Source: Burkholderia cenocepacia (GTDB lineage Bacteria > Pseudomonadota > Gammaproteobacteria > Burkholderiales > Burkholderiaceae). Taken from it: a stretch of 64,000 nucleotides of DNA. The translations under genes were made by a program, and so were the position numbers. A model generated the notes under the pieces. The model was not told the DNA's origin and did no database searches. It saw only the letters and a program-made list of their open reading frames with translations. The stretch covers positions 35,788 through 99,787 of the forward strand of contig NZ_UAQZ01000006.1 in the NCBI RefSeq assembly GCF_900446215.1. Reading direction: 5' to 3'. Below, one piece after another: positions 11,876-19,303 of this stretch; the stretch's first letter is position 1, and the number at the start of each line of letters is the position of its first letter.

Positions 11876-12670
11876 ATGAAGTTGGATTGGCGTAAAGTGG
11901 CCGCGCATGCGGTGGTGGCAGCATCGGCCGTGGCGGCAGGCAGCGCGTTTGCCGCGGATCTGAAGGAGATCCGGTTCGGCGTCGAGGCCTCGTACGCACC
12001 GTTCGAATACAAGACGCCCGACGGCAAGCTGACCGGCTTCGACATCGACATCGGCAACGCGGTGTGCGCGAAGCTGAAGACCAAGTGCGTGTGGGTCGAG
12101 AACGACTTCGACGGCCTGATCCCGGCGCTGCAGGCGCGCAAGTTCGACGCGATCAACTCGGACATGACGATCACCGACCAGCGCAAGCACGCGATCGCGT
12201 TCACCGATCCGATCTACACGATTCCGAACCAGCTGATCGCGAAGCAGGGCAGCGGCCTGCTGCCGACCCCGCAATCGCTGAAGGGCAAGCGCGTCGGCGT
12301 GCTGCAGGGCACGATCCAGGAAGCGTACGCGAAGAAGAAGTGGGCGCCGGCCGGCGTTGAAGTCGTGCCGTACCAGACGCAGGATCTGGCGTATGCCGAC
12401 CTGAAGTCGGGCCGTCTCGACGCGACCTTCCAGGATTCGGAAGCCGGCTCGAAGGGCTTCCTGACGAAGCCGCAAGGCCAGGGTTTCGCGTTCGCGGGCG
12501 GCACGGTCAGCGACACCGAGATCCTCGGCTCGGGCGTCGGCTTCGGCCTGCGCAAGAACGACGCGGCGCTGAAGACGGCGCTCGATCAGGCGCTGAAGGA
12601 ACTGAAGGCCGACGGCACGATCGACAACCTCGCGAAGAAGTACTTCAGCGTGCCCGTCACGCTCAAGTAA
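11876..12670 (+). CDS. argT: Periplasmic arginine/ornithine-binding protein of ABC transporter
   Basis: Solute-binding protein family 3 (LAO/HisJ/ArgT), 264 residues. A signal peptide ends at about residue 26 (VAAGSAFA, then ADLKE). The mature start EIRFGVEASYAPFEYKTPDG and the ligand-contact regions (NDFDGLIPALQARKFDAI, MTITDQRKHAIAFTDP) are typical of basic amino-acid binders. It should deliver arginine or ornithine to the HisQMP complex encoded at 2-2222, although the genes are separated by the ast operon. The ATG at 11876 has a GAGGAGA Shine-Dalgarno (11862-11868). Its downstream terminator is split by an insertion sequence. Confidence 0.93.
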   Translation: MKLDWRKVAAHAVVAASAVAAGSAFAADLKEIRFGVEASYAPFEYKTPDGKLTGFDIDIGNAVCAKLKTKCVWVENDFDGLIPALQARKFDAINSDMTITDQRKHAIAFTDPIYTIPNQLIAKQGSGLLPTPQSLKGKRVGVLQGTIQEAYAKKKWAPAGVEVVPYQTQDLAYADLKSGRLDATFQDSEAGSKGFLTKPQGQGFAFAGGTVSDTEILGSGVGFGLRKNDAALKTALDQALKELKADGTIDNLAKKYFSVPVTLK

Positions 12671-12692
12671 GCGTTGCGTTCGCGCGCATGCT

Positions 12693-12713
12693 GCAAAAAA
12701 ACCGGCCGCTGAT
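12693..12713 (+). terminator. Left half of the argT terminator, split by the IS
   Basis: The sequence GCAAAAAAACCGGCCGC followed by TGAT lies 23-43 nt after the argT stop. Its stem arm AAACCGGCCGC pairs perfectly with GCGGCCGGTTT at 14164-14174 on the far side of the IS. Joined, they give an 11-bp stem with a TGAT loop. A T-rich tail follows on one side and an A-run precedes on the other, so the original hairpin would have worked in both directions. Confidence 0.75.
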
Positions 12714-12746
12714 TGAACTGACCCCACGAAGTTGGACGGTTAAAAG

Positions 12747-13583
12747 CTAAGCGGCCAAGGGCTGAGTCCTGTATTGCACGGGACTCAGCCCATTTAATTT
12801 CAGCTTGATGCGTTCGTGGTTGTAGTAGTGGATGTAACGGCTCAACGCATCTCGCAACTGCTCCACGCTCGCAAAGCGCGTCAGCCGATAGCACTCGGAT
12901 TTCAGCGTGCCGAAGAAGCTCTCCATGGCTGCGTTATCAAGGCAGTTGCCTCTGCGCGACATGCTCTGGGTGAGCGCATGCTGCTTCAACAGCCGACGGT
13001 AGGCGGGCATCTGATACTGCCAGCCTTGATCCGAATGCAGTAACGGCCGTCCTTCATCATCGAGCTTGGCCAACGCCTTCTTCAACATGCAGCTGACCAA
13101 CTCGAAGCTCGGGCGCTCATCCATTTGGTAAGCGACGATCTCCCCGTTGTACAAGTCCATCACCGGCGATAGATAGAGCTTTTGGCCCTCTACATTGAAT
13201 TCGGTCACGTCGGTCACCCACTTCTGATTCGGGCGTTCAGCATCAAACTGACGCCGCAGTAGATTCGGGGCAACGCGGCCGACTTCGCCTCGCCAGGAAC
13301 GATATCTCTTTGGGCGTACCAGAGATTTCAATTGCAGCTGTCCCATCAACCGTTGCACGGTCTTGTGGTTGATCGCATCTCCGGTCTGCCGGATCGCCGC
13401 CGTGATTCGCCGATAGCCGTAACGGCCCTTGTGGTGGTCGTATACGGTCTGGATCTTCGCTTTGAGATTCGCATACCGATCGCCGGCAGCCAATGCCTTG
13501 AGCTGGTAATAGAACGTGCTGCGCGCCAGGCCTGCCGCCTTCAGGAGCGCAGCTACCGGATGACACTGCCTGAGCTCACGCAC
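12747..13583 (-). CDS. IS150-type transposase OrfB (DDE integrase core)
   Basis: Catalytic half of an IS3-family transposase, 278 residues from the GTG at 13583. An HTH_21 segment (HKGRYGYRRITAAIRQTG) precedes the rve core. The acidic triad is visible in WVTDVTEF (first Asp), LHSDQGWQY (second Asp) and DNAAMESFFGTLKSE (Glu). It overlaps the orfA stop by 1 nt. In IS150 the functional transposase is an OrfAB fusion made by -1 frameshifting. Here an A-run (complement of 13593-13597) in orfA lies just upstream of the overlap. After a -1 slip the frame reads KAQIVRELRQC and continues into OrfB without a stop. Confidence 0.93.
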   Translation of the reverse strand: MRELRQCHPVAALLKAAGLARSTFYYQLKALAAGDRYANLKAKIQTVYDHHKGRYGYRRITAAIRQTGDAINHKTVQRLMGQLQLKSLVRPKRYRSWRGEVGRVAPNLLRRQFDAERPNQKWVTDVTEFNVEGQKLYLSPVMDLYNGEIVAYQMDERPSFELVSCMLKKALAKLDDEGRPLLHSDQGWQYQMPAYRRLLKQHALTQSMSRRGNCLDNAAMESFFGTLKSECYRLTRFASVEQLRDALSRYIHYYNHERIKLKLNGLSPVQYRTQPLAA

Positions 13584-14110
13584 TATTTGCGCTTTTTCCT
13601 GGGCGCTGCCTGCTTCTTGGATTGCAGCAGCGCATCGAGCTTTTTTAGGTATGCCACCTCCGCGCGCAAATACACGATTTCCTTGAGCAGTTCCTCGCGG
13701 CTCGGCTCTTTCTGCACGGTATCGTCGGGGGATTTCGGTGGTGGTGAGGTGATCATTTTCGGAGGGCGCCCTCGGCGACGAGGCGCCAACGCATCTATAC
13801 CGCCCTCATGATACAGACGCTCCCAGATCGGGATGCTTCGTTCATTGCGGATGCCGAACAGCGCTGCCACCTGTGCATACGACAGTTCATCGCGCCGCAT
13901 CCGCTGAAGGACTGACAATTTGAATCGCGCGTCGTAGTGGCTGTGCTTCTTGCGCAGCCCCTGTTCACCATGCTCGCGATAGCTCGCCACCCAACGTCGC
14001 ACCATTGTCCTGCCCACTCCGTAACGGTGAGCAAGTGTCTTGGTGCCGGCCTCTCCAGCCAGGTACGCCTGAACCACTCGACGCCGAAAACGTTCGTCGT
14101 ACTTCGTCAT
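13583..14110 (-). CDS. IS150-type OrfA, helix-turn-helix protein
   Basis: DNA-binding half of the IS3-family transposase, 175 residues. Two HTH units are visible (TKTLAHRYGVGRTMVRRWVASY near residues 24-45, and SYAQVAALFGIRNERSIPIWERLY near 76-100). A basic stretch, PRRRGRPPKMI, and a C-terminal leucine-zipper-like segment, LLKEIVYLRAEVAYLKKLDALL, follow. The ATG at 14110 is preferred to the GTG three codons earlier. A GGGGTG ribosome-binding sequence lies 6 nt upstream and is buried in a hairpin (14117-14153). The lysine-rich end (RKKRK) contains the likely frameshift site. Confidence 0.9.
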   Translation of the reverse strand: MTKYDERFRRRVVQAYLAGEAGTKTLAHRYGVGRTMVRRWVASYREHGEQGLRKKHSHYDARFKLSVLQRMRRDELSYAQVAALFGIRNERSIPIWERLYHEGGIDALAPRRRGRPPKMITSPPPKSPDDTVQKEPSREELLKEIVYLRAEVAYLKKLDALLQSKKQAAPRKKRK

Positions 14111-14116
14111 GAAAAA

Positions 14117-14153
14117 CACCCCAAAGGTTGGATCTAGTCCAACTTTTGGGGTG
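14117..14153 (-). promoter_or_regulatory. Hairpin sequestering the orfA ribosome-binding site
   Basis: CACCCCAAAGGTTGGA (14117-14132) and TCCAACTTTTGGGGTG (14138-14153) form a 16-bp stem with one mismatch around a TCTAG loop. On the minus-strand transcript the GGGGUG that would serve orfA is the 3' arm, 6 nt from the ATG. RNA entering from outside the IS would contain both arms and hide the site. Such protection against read-through is established for several insertion sequences. Its action here is inferred. Confidence 0.6.
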
Positions 14154-14160
14154 CAGCTCA

Positions 14161-14180
14161 GATGCGGCCGGTTTGCTTTT
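14161..14180 (+). terminator. Right half of the split argT terminator
   Basis: This begins with the duplicated GAT, then GCGGCCGGTTTGCTTTT, the complement of the left half at 12698-12709. Only 34 bp separate it from the stop of the HDOD gene on the minus strand, so the original bidirectional hairpin probably ended both converging genes. With 1.4 kb of IS between the arms, the hairpin can no longer form efficiently. Confidence 0.7.
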
Positions 14181-14213
14181 GGGGAAGCGAAAACGCCGGA
14201 GGCGCGCCGGCCG

Positions 14214-15725
14214 TCAGCCGGCCGGCGCGGGAAAGAACCGCCCCAGTTCGCGCGCGAGTTCGTTGAGCACCGCCATCTCCTGCTGCGAGATCTTGCGCGC
14301 GGGTTGCGCGCCGGCCCAGTCGCCGTACAGCAGCGCGACGGTCGTCGTGCCGACCCGCACGGGCAGCAGCACGAACGCGCGCGTGTCGTCGAACGCGTCG
14401 AGATACCACGCGGGCAGGCGCTTCACCATCTTCGGCTCCTGCGCCTGCTCGATGAAGATGCCGACCGAGTTCGTGATCGCGAGATGAAACACGTCCGGCT
14501 CGAAGCGCTCGTCGAAGCGTAGCCGGTCGAGCGTCGTATCGACGCCGGGGCCGAAGCCGAGGCGCGCGGCGAACGTGCCGTCGTCGTGGCGCACGAACAT
14601 CACGGTGCGCGTGAACGCGAGGCCGGCCAGCAGGCTTTCCGACGCGAGCGCGAGCACCGGCGTCAGCACGTGCTCGGACGGCAGCGCGCGCAGGTCGGCC
14701 AGGCCGGCTTCGAGGCAGGCCTCGGGTTCGGCCTGCGCGCGTGCGATCGCATCGGCGTTCGCACGCAGCTCGACGATCTCGCGCATCACGGTGTCGCTCG
14801 CTTCCTCGCGCGCGAGGCGCTCGGCGATCTCGACGAGCGCCTCGGATTCCATGTCCAGCTCGGCGCCGTAGTGCTGCGCGAGCGCCGCGATGCGCGCGTC
14901 GCGCTGCGGGCTGGCGGGCATCACGAGCGCGCCGGCGACGTCGGTCGAACAGCGACTGACCGCGCGCAGCCAGCGGATGCGCTCGGCCGGGCCGTCGTCG
15001 GCGGCCGGCTCCGCGTGGCGGGCGTCATCGTCTTCGTCGTCGAACGCGTCGGCGTGCGCCGCGTGATCGTCGTCGGCCATCCCGGCACGGATCACGTCGG
15101 GCAGCCGCCAGCGCGCGGCCGCCTCGAGGCCGATCTCGTCGAAGCCGACGCCGAGCACGTCGACGCAGGCCGCCGATTCGTCGCCGTTCAGCTCGGCCGC
15201 GCGGCGCCGGATGCGGTCCCACTCGCTGTCGAGATAGCAGACCACCAGCAGCTTGCCGACCTGGCGCATCAGCGTGCAGACGACGGCTTCCTCGCCCGAG
15301 CGCAGTTCGGCGCGCTCGGTGAGCTTGCGCGCGACGCAGCCGGACAGCAGCGCGCGGTTCAGCTCCAGCTTCGCGTCGATGCGCCGCGGCGTGCTCTGGT
15401 GGAAATGGTCGACGAGCTTCAGCCCGACCACGAGATGGCCGACGGCGTCCATGCCGAGCACCATCAGGGCGCGGGTCACGGTGGTGATGTTGCCGCCGAA
15501 CGCCATGTACATCGCGGAGTTCGCGAGCCGCAACACTTTCTGCGTGAGCGCGAAGTCCGACAGCACGACGCGCACGAGCGCGGTGAAGTCGAGGTCGTCG
15601 TTCTTCATCGCGGCCATCGTCGCGCGCAGCGATTCCGACAGCAGCGGGAAATCGCCCCGTTCGTTCATCCGGGCCCACAGCTTGTCGAGCAGCGCGGTGC
15701 GGGGCAGGTATTCGGTGGTTGACAT
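14214..15725 (-). CDS. HDOD-domain signalling protein
   Basis: 503-residue cytoplasmic protein. Residues of roughly 20-215 form an HDOD domain (helical bundle, relative of HD phosphohydrolases), recognisable from FPLLSESLRATMAAM, FALTQKVLRLANSAMYM and the ITTVTRALMVLGMDAV block. The C-terminal part (about 330-490) looks like a GAF-type sensor region (VLALASESLLAGLAFTRTVMFV, then VGTTTVALLYGDW). HDOD proteins are regulatory, often linked to c-di-GMP or chemotaxis outputs, and usually lack HD catalysis. The gene follows the GGDEF-EAL gene by 25 nt on the same strand, so the two are probably co-transcribed and act in one pathway (inference). The stop faces the split terminator. Confidence 0.82.
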   Translation of the reverse strand: MSTTEYLPRTALLDKLWARMNERGDFPLLSESLRATMAAMKNDDLDFTALVRVVLSDFALTQKVLRLANSAMYMAFGGNITTVTRALMVLGMDAVGHLVVGLKLVDHFHQSTPRRIDAKLELNRALLSGCVARKLTERAELRSGEEAVVCTLMRQVGKLLVVCYLDSEWDRIRRRAAELNGDESAACVDVLGVGFDEIGLEAAARWRLPDVIRAGMADDDHAAHADAFDDEDDDARHAEPAADDGPAERIRWLRAVSRCSTDVAGALVMPASPQRDARIAALAQHYGAELDMESEALVEIAERLAREEASDTVMREIVELRANADAIARAQAEPEACLEAGLADLRALPSEHVLTPVLALASESLLAGLAFTRTVMFVRHDDGTFAARLGFGPGVDTTLDRLRFDERFEPDVFHLAITNSVGIFIEQAQEPKMVKRLPAWYLDAFDDTRAFVLLPVRVGTTTVALLYGDWAGAQPARKISQQEMAVLNELARELGRFFPAPAG

Positions 15726-15750
15726 ACGGATCTGTCCGGTTCGCCGCGCG

Positions 15751-17586
15751 TCAGGCGGCGGCGTGCAGGTGCAGCTGCTGCGCCTCGAAGCGCCGCGCGA
15801 GCTCCTCGGACGGCAGCGCCTGGCAGACGAGCCAGCCCTGGATGTGATTGCAGCCCATCTCCGTCAGCAGCTCGCGCTGCGCCTCGGTCTCGACGCCTTC
15901 GGCGACGAGCTCGAGATCCAGTGTCTGCGCGAGGCCGACCACCGCCGACACGATCGCGCGATCGTTGCGCGACGTCAGCAGGTTCTCGACGAAACTGCGG
16001 TCGATCTTCAGCTTCGCGAGCGGGAAGCGCTGCAGATAGGCGAGGCTCGAATAGCCGGTGCCGAAATCGTCGATCGCGAAGCGGATGCCGAGATCGGTCA
16101 GCTCCTCGAGCAGCACCTTCGCGTGCGCGGGGTCGTGCATCAGCAGGCTTTCGGTGATTTCGAGCACGATGCGGCGCGGGTCGATGCCCGTCAGCGCGAT
16201 CGCCTCGCGCACGCTCTGCGTGAAGCGCGGATCGCGGAACTGCTGCGGCGACACGTTGACCGCCACGTATTGCAGCGCGAGCCCCTGGCCGTCCCAGGCG
16301 ACGAGCTGCATGCACGCGGCCTTGAGCACCCAGTTGCCGAGGTAGTTGATCAGGCCGATCGATTCGGCGAGCGGGATGAAGGTGGCCGGCGGCACGAGGC
16401 CGTGCACCGGATGGCGCCAGCGGATCAGCGCCTCGACGCCGACCACCGCGCCCGACTGGCTGCGCGTGATCGGCTGGAAATGGAGCGAAAACTCGCCGTT
16501 GCGCACGCCGTCGTACAGGTCGGCTTCGAGCTTGAGGCGTTCGGCGTCGGCCGGATCGTCGACGGGCGCATGGAACGCGAGCGCGTTGCCGCCCGACGCC
16601 TTCGCCTGCGAGAGCGCGTGGTCGGCGCGGCGCAGCAGCGGGCTGTGGTGCTGCGCCCGATGCGGCGCGGCACGTTCGTCGGGGTAGAGCGCGATGCCGA
16701 TGCTCGCGGACAGGTGCACGGTCTGCCCGTGGTACACGTAGGGCTCGCGCACCGCGGCCTGCAGCCGGCGCGCGAGCGCGTCGGCGGCCTGGCTCGCCTG
16801 CGCGCGGTCCGGTGCGTTCAGCACGACCGCGAACTTGTCGCTCGCGACGCGCGCGAGCCGTTCGTTCGGCGTGACGAGCGCCTTCAGCCGCTGCGCGGTC
16901 TCGCGCAGCAGCGTGTCGCCCGCGTCGTAGCCGAGCGCGCGGTTGATCCGCTGGTAGTCGTCGAGGTCGAGCAGCAGCAGCGCCGCGCAGGTGCCGTGCT
17001 CGTCGGCGGTCTGCTGCGCGCGCATCAGCGCCGGCACGAGCGCGGACAGGTTGTCGAGGCCCGTCATCGGGTCGTGGTGCATTTCGTACGTGAGGCGTGC
17101 CTCGAGCGCGCGCCACGACGACACGTCGAACGCCGCGATCGCGAAGCCGTCGACGCCGTGGTGGCGGCTCTTGAACGCGCGGATCTCGACGTCCAGCGGG
17201 TAGGTGAGCGACTTGACGATGCACATCGTCGCCTTCTCGACCTGGCCGGAACGGGCGGCGCGTGCAAGCAGCCCTTCGAGCGCCGGGGTATCCTGTTCGG
17301 CGATCAGGTCGCGCAGCGTCAGCGTGTGCAGGTAGTCGCGGTGGTAGCCGATGAAGCGCAGGCTGGCGTCGGACACATACAGAAAGCGCAGCTCGCGGTC
17401 GACATGGGCGAGGAAATCCACCGTGCCGACCGTCTGTTCCAGCCAGTTGCGCACGGAATCGTCGCGGCGCGGCGCGACGGCGCGCGCGGGCATCAGCGCG
17501 CCGCCCGACCGAGCGAAGCGGCGCAGCGTATGCAAGGCGCTGCGCCAGGAGCCCTTGCGTGACGTCTGTTTCCTGTTGGCTTCCAT
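15751..17586 (-). CDS. PAS-degenerate GGDEF-EAL c-di-GMP phosphodiesterase
   Basis: 611-residue three-domain protein. A PAS-like sensor (about 50-165; FLAHVDRELRFLYVSDASLRFIG) comes first. The GGDEF domain (about 170-335) has an ASDKF sequence instead of GGDEF, so cyclase activity is unlikely. The EAL domain (about 350-600) keeps GVEALIRW, LEITES, IDDFGTGYSS, KIDRSFV and AEGVETE, so c-di-GMP hydrolysis is expected. I place the start at 17586 (MEANRKQTSRKG). The frame stays open 37 codons upstream but without homology. It is the first gene of a two-gene unit with the HDOD protein. Confidence 0.87.
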   Translation of the reverse strand: MEANRKQTSRKGSWRSALHTLRRFARSGGALMPARAVAPRRDDSVRNWLEQTVGTVDFLAHVDRELRFLYVSDASLRFIGYHRDYLHTLTLRDLIAEQDTPALEGLLARAARSGQVEKATMCIVKSLTYPLDVEIRAFKSRHHGVDGFAIAAFDVSSWRALEARLTYEMHHDPMTGLDNLSALVPALMRAQQTADEHGTCAALLLLDLDDYQRINRALGYDAGDTLLRETAQRLKALVTPNERLARVASDKFAVVLNAPDRAQASQAADALARRLQAAVREPYVYHGQTVHLSASIGIALYPDERAAPHRAQHHSPLLRRADHALSQAKASGGNALAFHAPVDDPADAERLKLEADLYDGVRNGEFSLHFQPITRSQSGAVVGVEALIRWRHPVHGLVPPATFIPLAESIGLINYLGNWVLKAACMQLVAWDGQGLALQYVAVNVSPQQFRDPRFTQSVREAIALTGIDPRRIVLEITESLLMHDPAHAKVLLEELTDLGIRFAIDDFGTGYSSLAYLQRFPLAKLKIDRSFVENLLTSRNDRAIVSAVVGLAQTLDLELVAEGVETEAQRELLTEMGCNHIQGWLVCQALPSEELARRFEAQQLHLHAAA

Positions 17587-17771
17587 GTTTCTCGCTGACG
17601 TGAAGGGCTGGAACCGGTTGTCCGGAAGGAATAACGGCAGACTGTCAGAAATCTTTAACGGGCCGGCCGCGGGCGGGGCTGTCGCGGTCCGGATCAACGA
17701 GGCAGGTGTTCGTCAGGCGAACGCCCGAGGGGCCTGCATCGAGGCTGACTTTATAAGAAATGAGGACGCAG

Positions 17772-18320
17772 ATGAAGCGAAAACTGTTGCTGGGCGCCAT
17801 GGCGGCGCTGATGGCCGGCCATGCGCTGCTGGCGCAGGCGGAACTGAAGCCGGGCGCCGCGGCGCCCGATTTCACGACGCAGGCGTCGCTGGGCGGCAAG
17901 ACTTACACGTACTCGCTCGCGGACGCGCTGAAGCAGGGGCCGGTCGTGCTGTATTTCTATCCGGCGGCGTTCACGAAGGGTTGCACGATCGAGGCGCATG
18001 CGTTCGCGGACGCGGTCGACCGTTACAAGGCTTACGGCGCGACGGTGATCGGCGTGTCGGCCGACAACATCGACACGCTGGCGAAGTTCTCGGTGAGCGA
18101 GTGCCGCAGCAAATTCCCGGTCGCGGCCGACCCGGACGCGAAGATCATCCGCGAATACGACGCGAAGCTGCCGGCGCTCGACCGGGCGAACCGCGTGTCC
18201 TACGTGATTTCGCCGGAAGGAAAGATTCTCTACGAATACACGAGCCTGTCGCCCGACAAGCATGTCGAGAACACGCTCGCCGCCGTGAAGGCGTGGGCCG
18301 ACGCGCATCCGAAGCAGTAA
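17772..18320 (+). CDS. Exported peroxiredoxin (AhpC/TSA family)
   Basis: Thiol peroxidase of 182 residues with a signal peptide (MKRKLLLGAMAALM, cleavage after AQA near residue 23), so it is probably periplasmic. The peroxidatic cysteine is Cys71 in YPAAFTKGCTIEA, matching the family P-x3-T-x2-C motif. A second cysteine at 111 (SVSECRSKF) may resolve the sulfenic acid. ATG 17772 is preferred to ATG 17760 because GAGGA (17762-17766) precedes it at a good distance and the signal peptide then begins normally. It is divergent from the GGDEF-EAL gene and convergent with the SDR gene. Confidence 0.88.
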   Translation: MKRKLLLGAMAALMAGHALLAQAELKPGAAAPDFTTQASLGGKTYTYSLADALKQGPVVLYFYPAAFTKGCTIEAHAFADAVDRYKAYGATVIGVSADNIDTLAKFSVSECRSKFPVAADPDAKIIREYDAKLPALDRANRVSYVISPEGKILYEYTSLSPDKHVENTLAAVKAWADAHPKQ

Positions 18321-18336
18321 GCGGCTGCCCCGCGCA

Positions 18337-18361
18337 TGAAAACGGCCCGTCGTGCGGGCCG
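18337..18361 (-). terminator. Intrinsic terminator-like hairpin between convergent genes
   Basis: The stem CGGCCCG/CGGGCCG (18343-18361) with loop TCGTG is followed, on the minus strand, by TTTTC. It ends the oxidoreductase transcript. A longer inverted repeat pairs 18341-18350 (AACGGCCCGT) with 18398-18407 across the gap, giving an alternative structure overlapping the oxidoreductase stop codon. Confidence 0.6.
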
Positions 18362-18405
18362 CGGGCACGGGCATGTGCCGCCTGCCGGCGGCGCGCAACG
18401 GGCCG

Positions 18406-19035
18406 TTATGCGCGCAACGCCTGCTCGATCGGCACGCTGCCGCCGACGAAGCCGACGATCTTGCGCGAAATGCCGAGCTTGATCGCCTCGATCGCGGCCC
18501 ATGCCACGTCCTGGCGCGACACGGGCGGCGCGGGATCGAGCCACGTGTCGGTCAGCGCGATCTTGCCGACGCCCGGATCGTCGGTGAGCGGGCCCGGGCG
18601 CAGGATCACGTAGTCGACGCCCGATGCGATCACGCGGTCGTCGCCTTCGCGCTTCATCTGCGAATAGTGGTGCAGCGCGTCCGGCCCCTGCTCGGGCCGG
18701 TACGCGGACAGCGAGCTGATCACCACGAGCTTCTGTGCGTTGTAGGCGAGCGCGTAGTCGGCCGCGCGGGCCACCGCGTCGCGGTCGACCTGCTCCTCTT
18801 CGGTCGCGCCGTCCGATTCGGCCGAGCCGGCCGCGTAGATCACGTGCGTGATGCCCTGGAAAGCGTGCGAGAAATCGTTCGTCAGATCGGCCTCGACGAC
18901 CCGTGCGCCCGCCAGCGCATAGCCGTGCCGGCGCACGAGCGCCGTGACCTCGAACTCCGGCTGCTTGAGCAGCAGATCCGCGCAGGCCTGGCCCGTCCGG
19001 CCGGTCGCGCCAATCAGCAGTACCTTCGTCGTCAT
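18406..19035 (-). CDS. NAD(P)-binding oxidoreductase, atypical SDR/NmrA-like
   Basis: 209-residue Rossmann-fold protein. The nucleotide motif is near the N-terminus (KVLLIGATGRTGQACADLLL). Further family blocks are GITHVIYAAGS, VVISSLSAYRPEQG and a VDYVILRPGPLTDDPG segment typical of NmrA/BVR-B-like proteins. The active-site Tyr-Lys pair of classical SDRs is not obvious (HHYSQMKREG is the nearest), so activity could be redox sensing or a small reduction step. Substrate unknown. The ATG at 19035 has AAGGAG 8 nt upstream. It is divergent from the NYN gene with 268 bp between them. Confidence 0.75.
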   Translation of the reverse strand: MTTKVLLIGATGRTGQACADLLLKQPEFEVTALVRRHGYALAGARVVEADLTNDFSHAFQGITHVIYAAGSAESDGATEEEQVDRDAVARAADYALAYNAQKLVVISSLSAYRPEQGPDALHHYSQMKREGDDRVIASGVDYVILRPGPLTDDPGVGKIALTDTWLDPAPPVSRQDVAWAAIEAIKLGISRKIVGFVGGSVPIEQALRA

Positions 19036-19136
19036 GAAACCGCTCCTTGCTCGATGCGTCGTCCATCCAGATAGGGACGGACGACCGATAACTCAAGTGT
19101 AATGTCGAATTGACCCGGCGGCGGGCGCGTAATAAG

Positions 19137-19181
19137 GGGCGTACCGGAATCGGGCGTACCGGCGTCGGGCATACCGGCACG
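19137..19181. repeat. Three tandem 15-bp repeats in a divergent promoter region
   Basis: Units GGGCGTACCGGAATC, GGGCGTACCGGCGTC and GGGCATACCGGCACG follow one another without gaps, between the divergent oxidoreductase and NYN genes. Each contains the core GTACCGG or ATACCGG. They could be slippage products or multiple binding sites. No regulator is indicated. I saw no other convincing element in this 268-bp gap. Confidence 0.7.
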
Positions 19182-19303
19182 CGCGGCCGGCGGTCATTCA
19201 TTCACATGGATGCGGGAATGACGCGCCGACCGGCTATCATGTGCGCGATGCATTTTTCGCCGCCACGTGTGAATAACGCGGCGGCCCACCGGTTGGAGTA
19301 CAC

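Larger units (their letters stand above)
12714..14160 (-). mobile_element. Complete IS150-group (IS3 family) insertion sequence
   Basis: The element is 1,447 bp, near the size of IS150. Terminal inverted repeats of 24 bp begin TGAACTGACCCC at the left and TGAGCTGCACCC read inward from the right, with 18 of 24 matches by eye. The triplet GAT flanks both ends (12711-12713 and 14161-14163), a 3-bp target duplication as IS3-family elements make. It carries two overlapping frames on the minus strand, orfA and orfB, both intact. The insertion point is the loop of the argT terminator. The matching duplication and intact frames suggest recent arrival. I cannot name the ISfinder entry. Confidence 0.93.

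Noticed and set aside
18341..18407. Long-range inverted repeat AACGGCCCGT/ACGGGCCGTT as an attachment site
   Set aside because: It is better explained as alternative terminator structure between convergent genes. No integrase or duplication is nearby.
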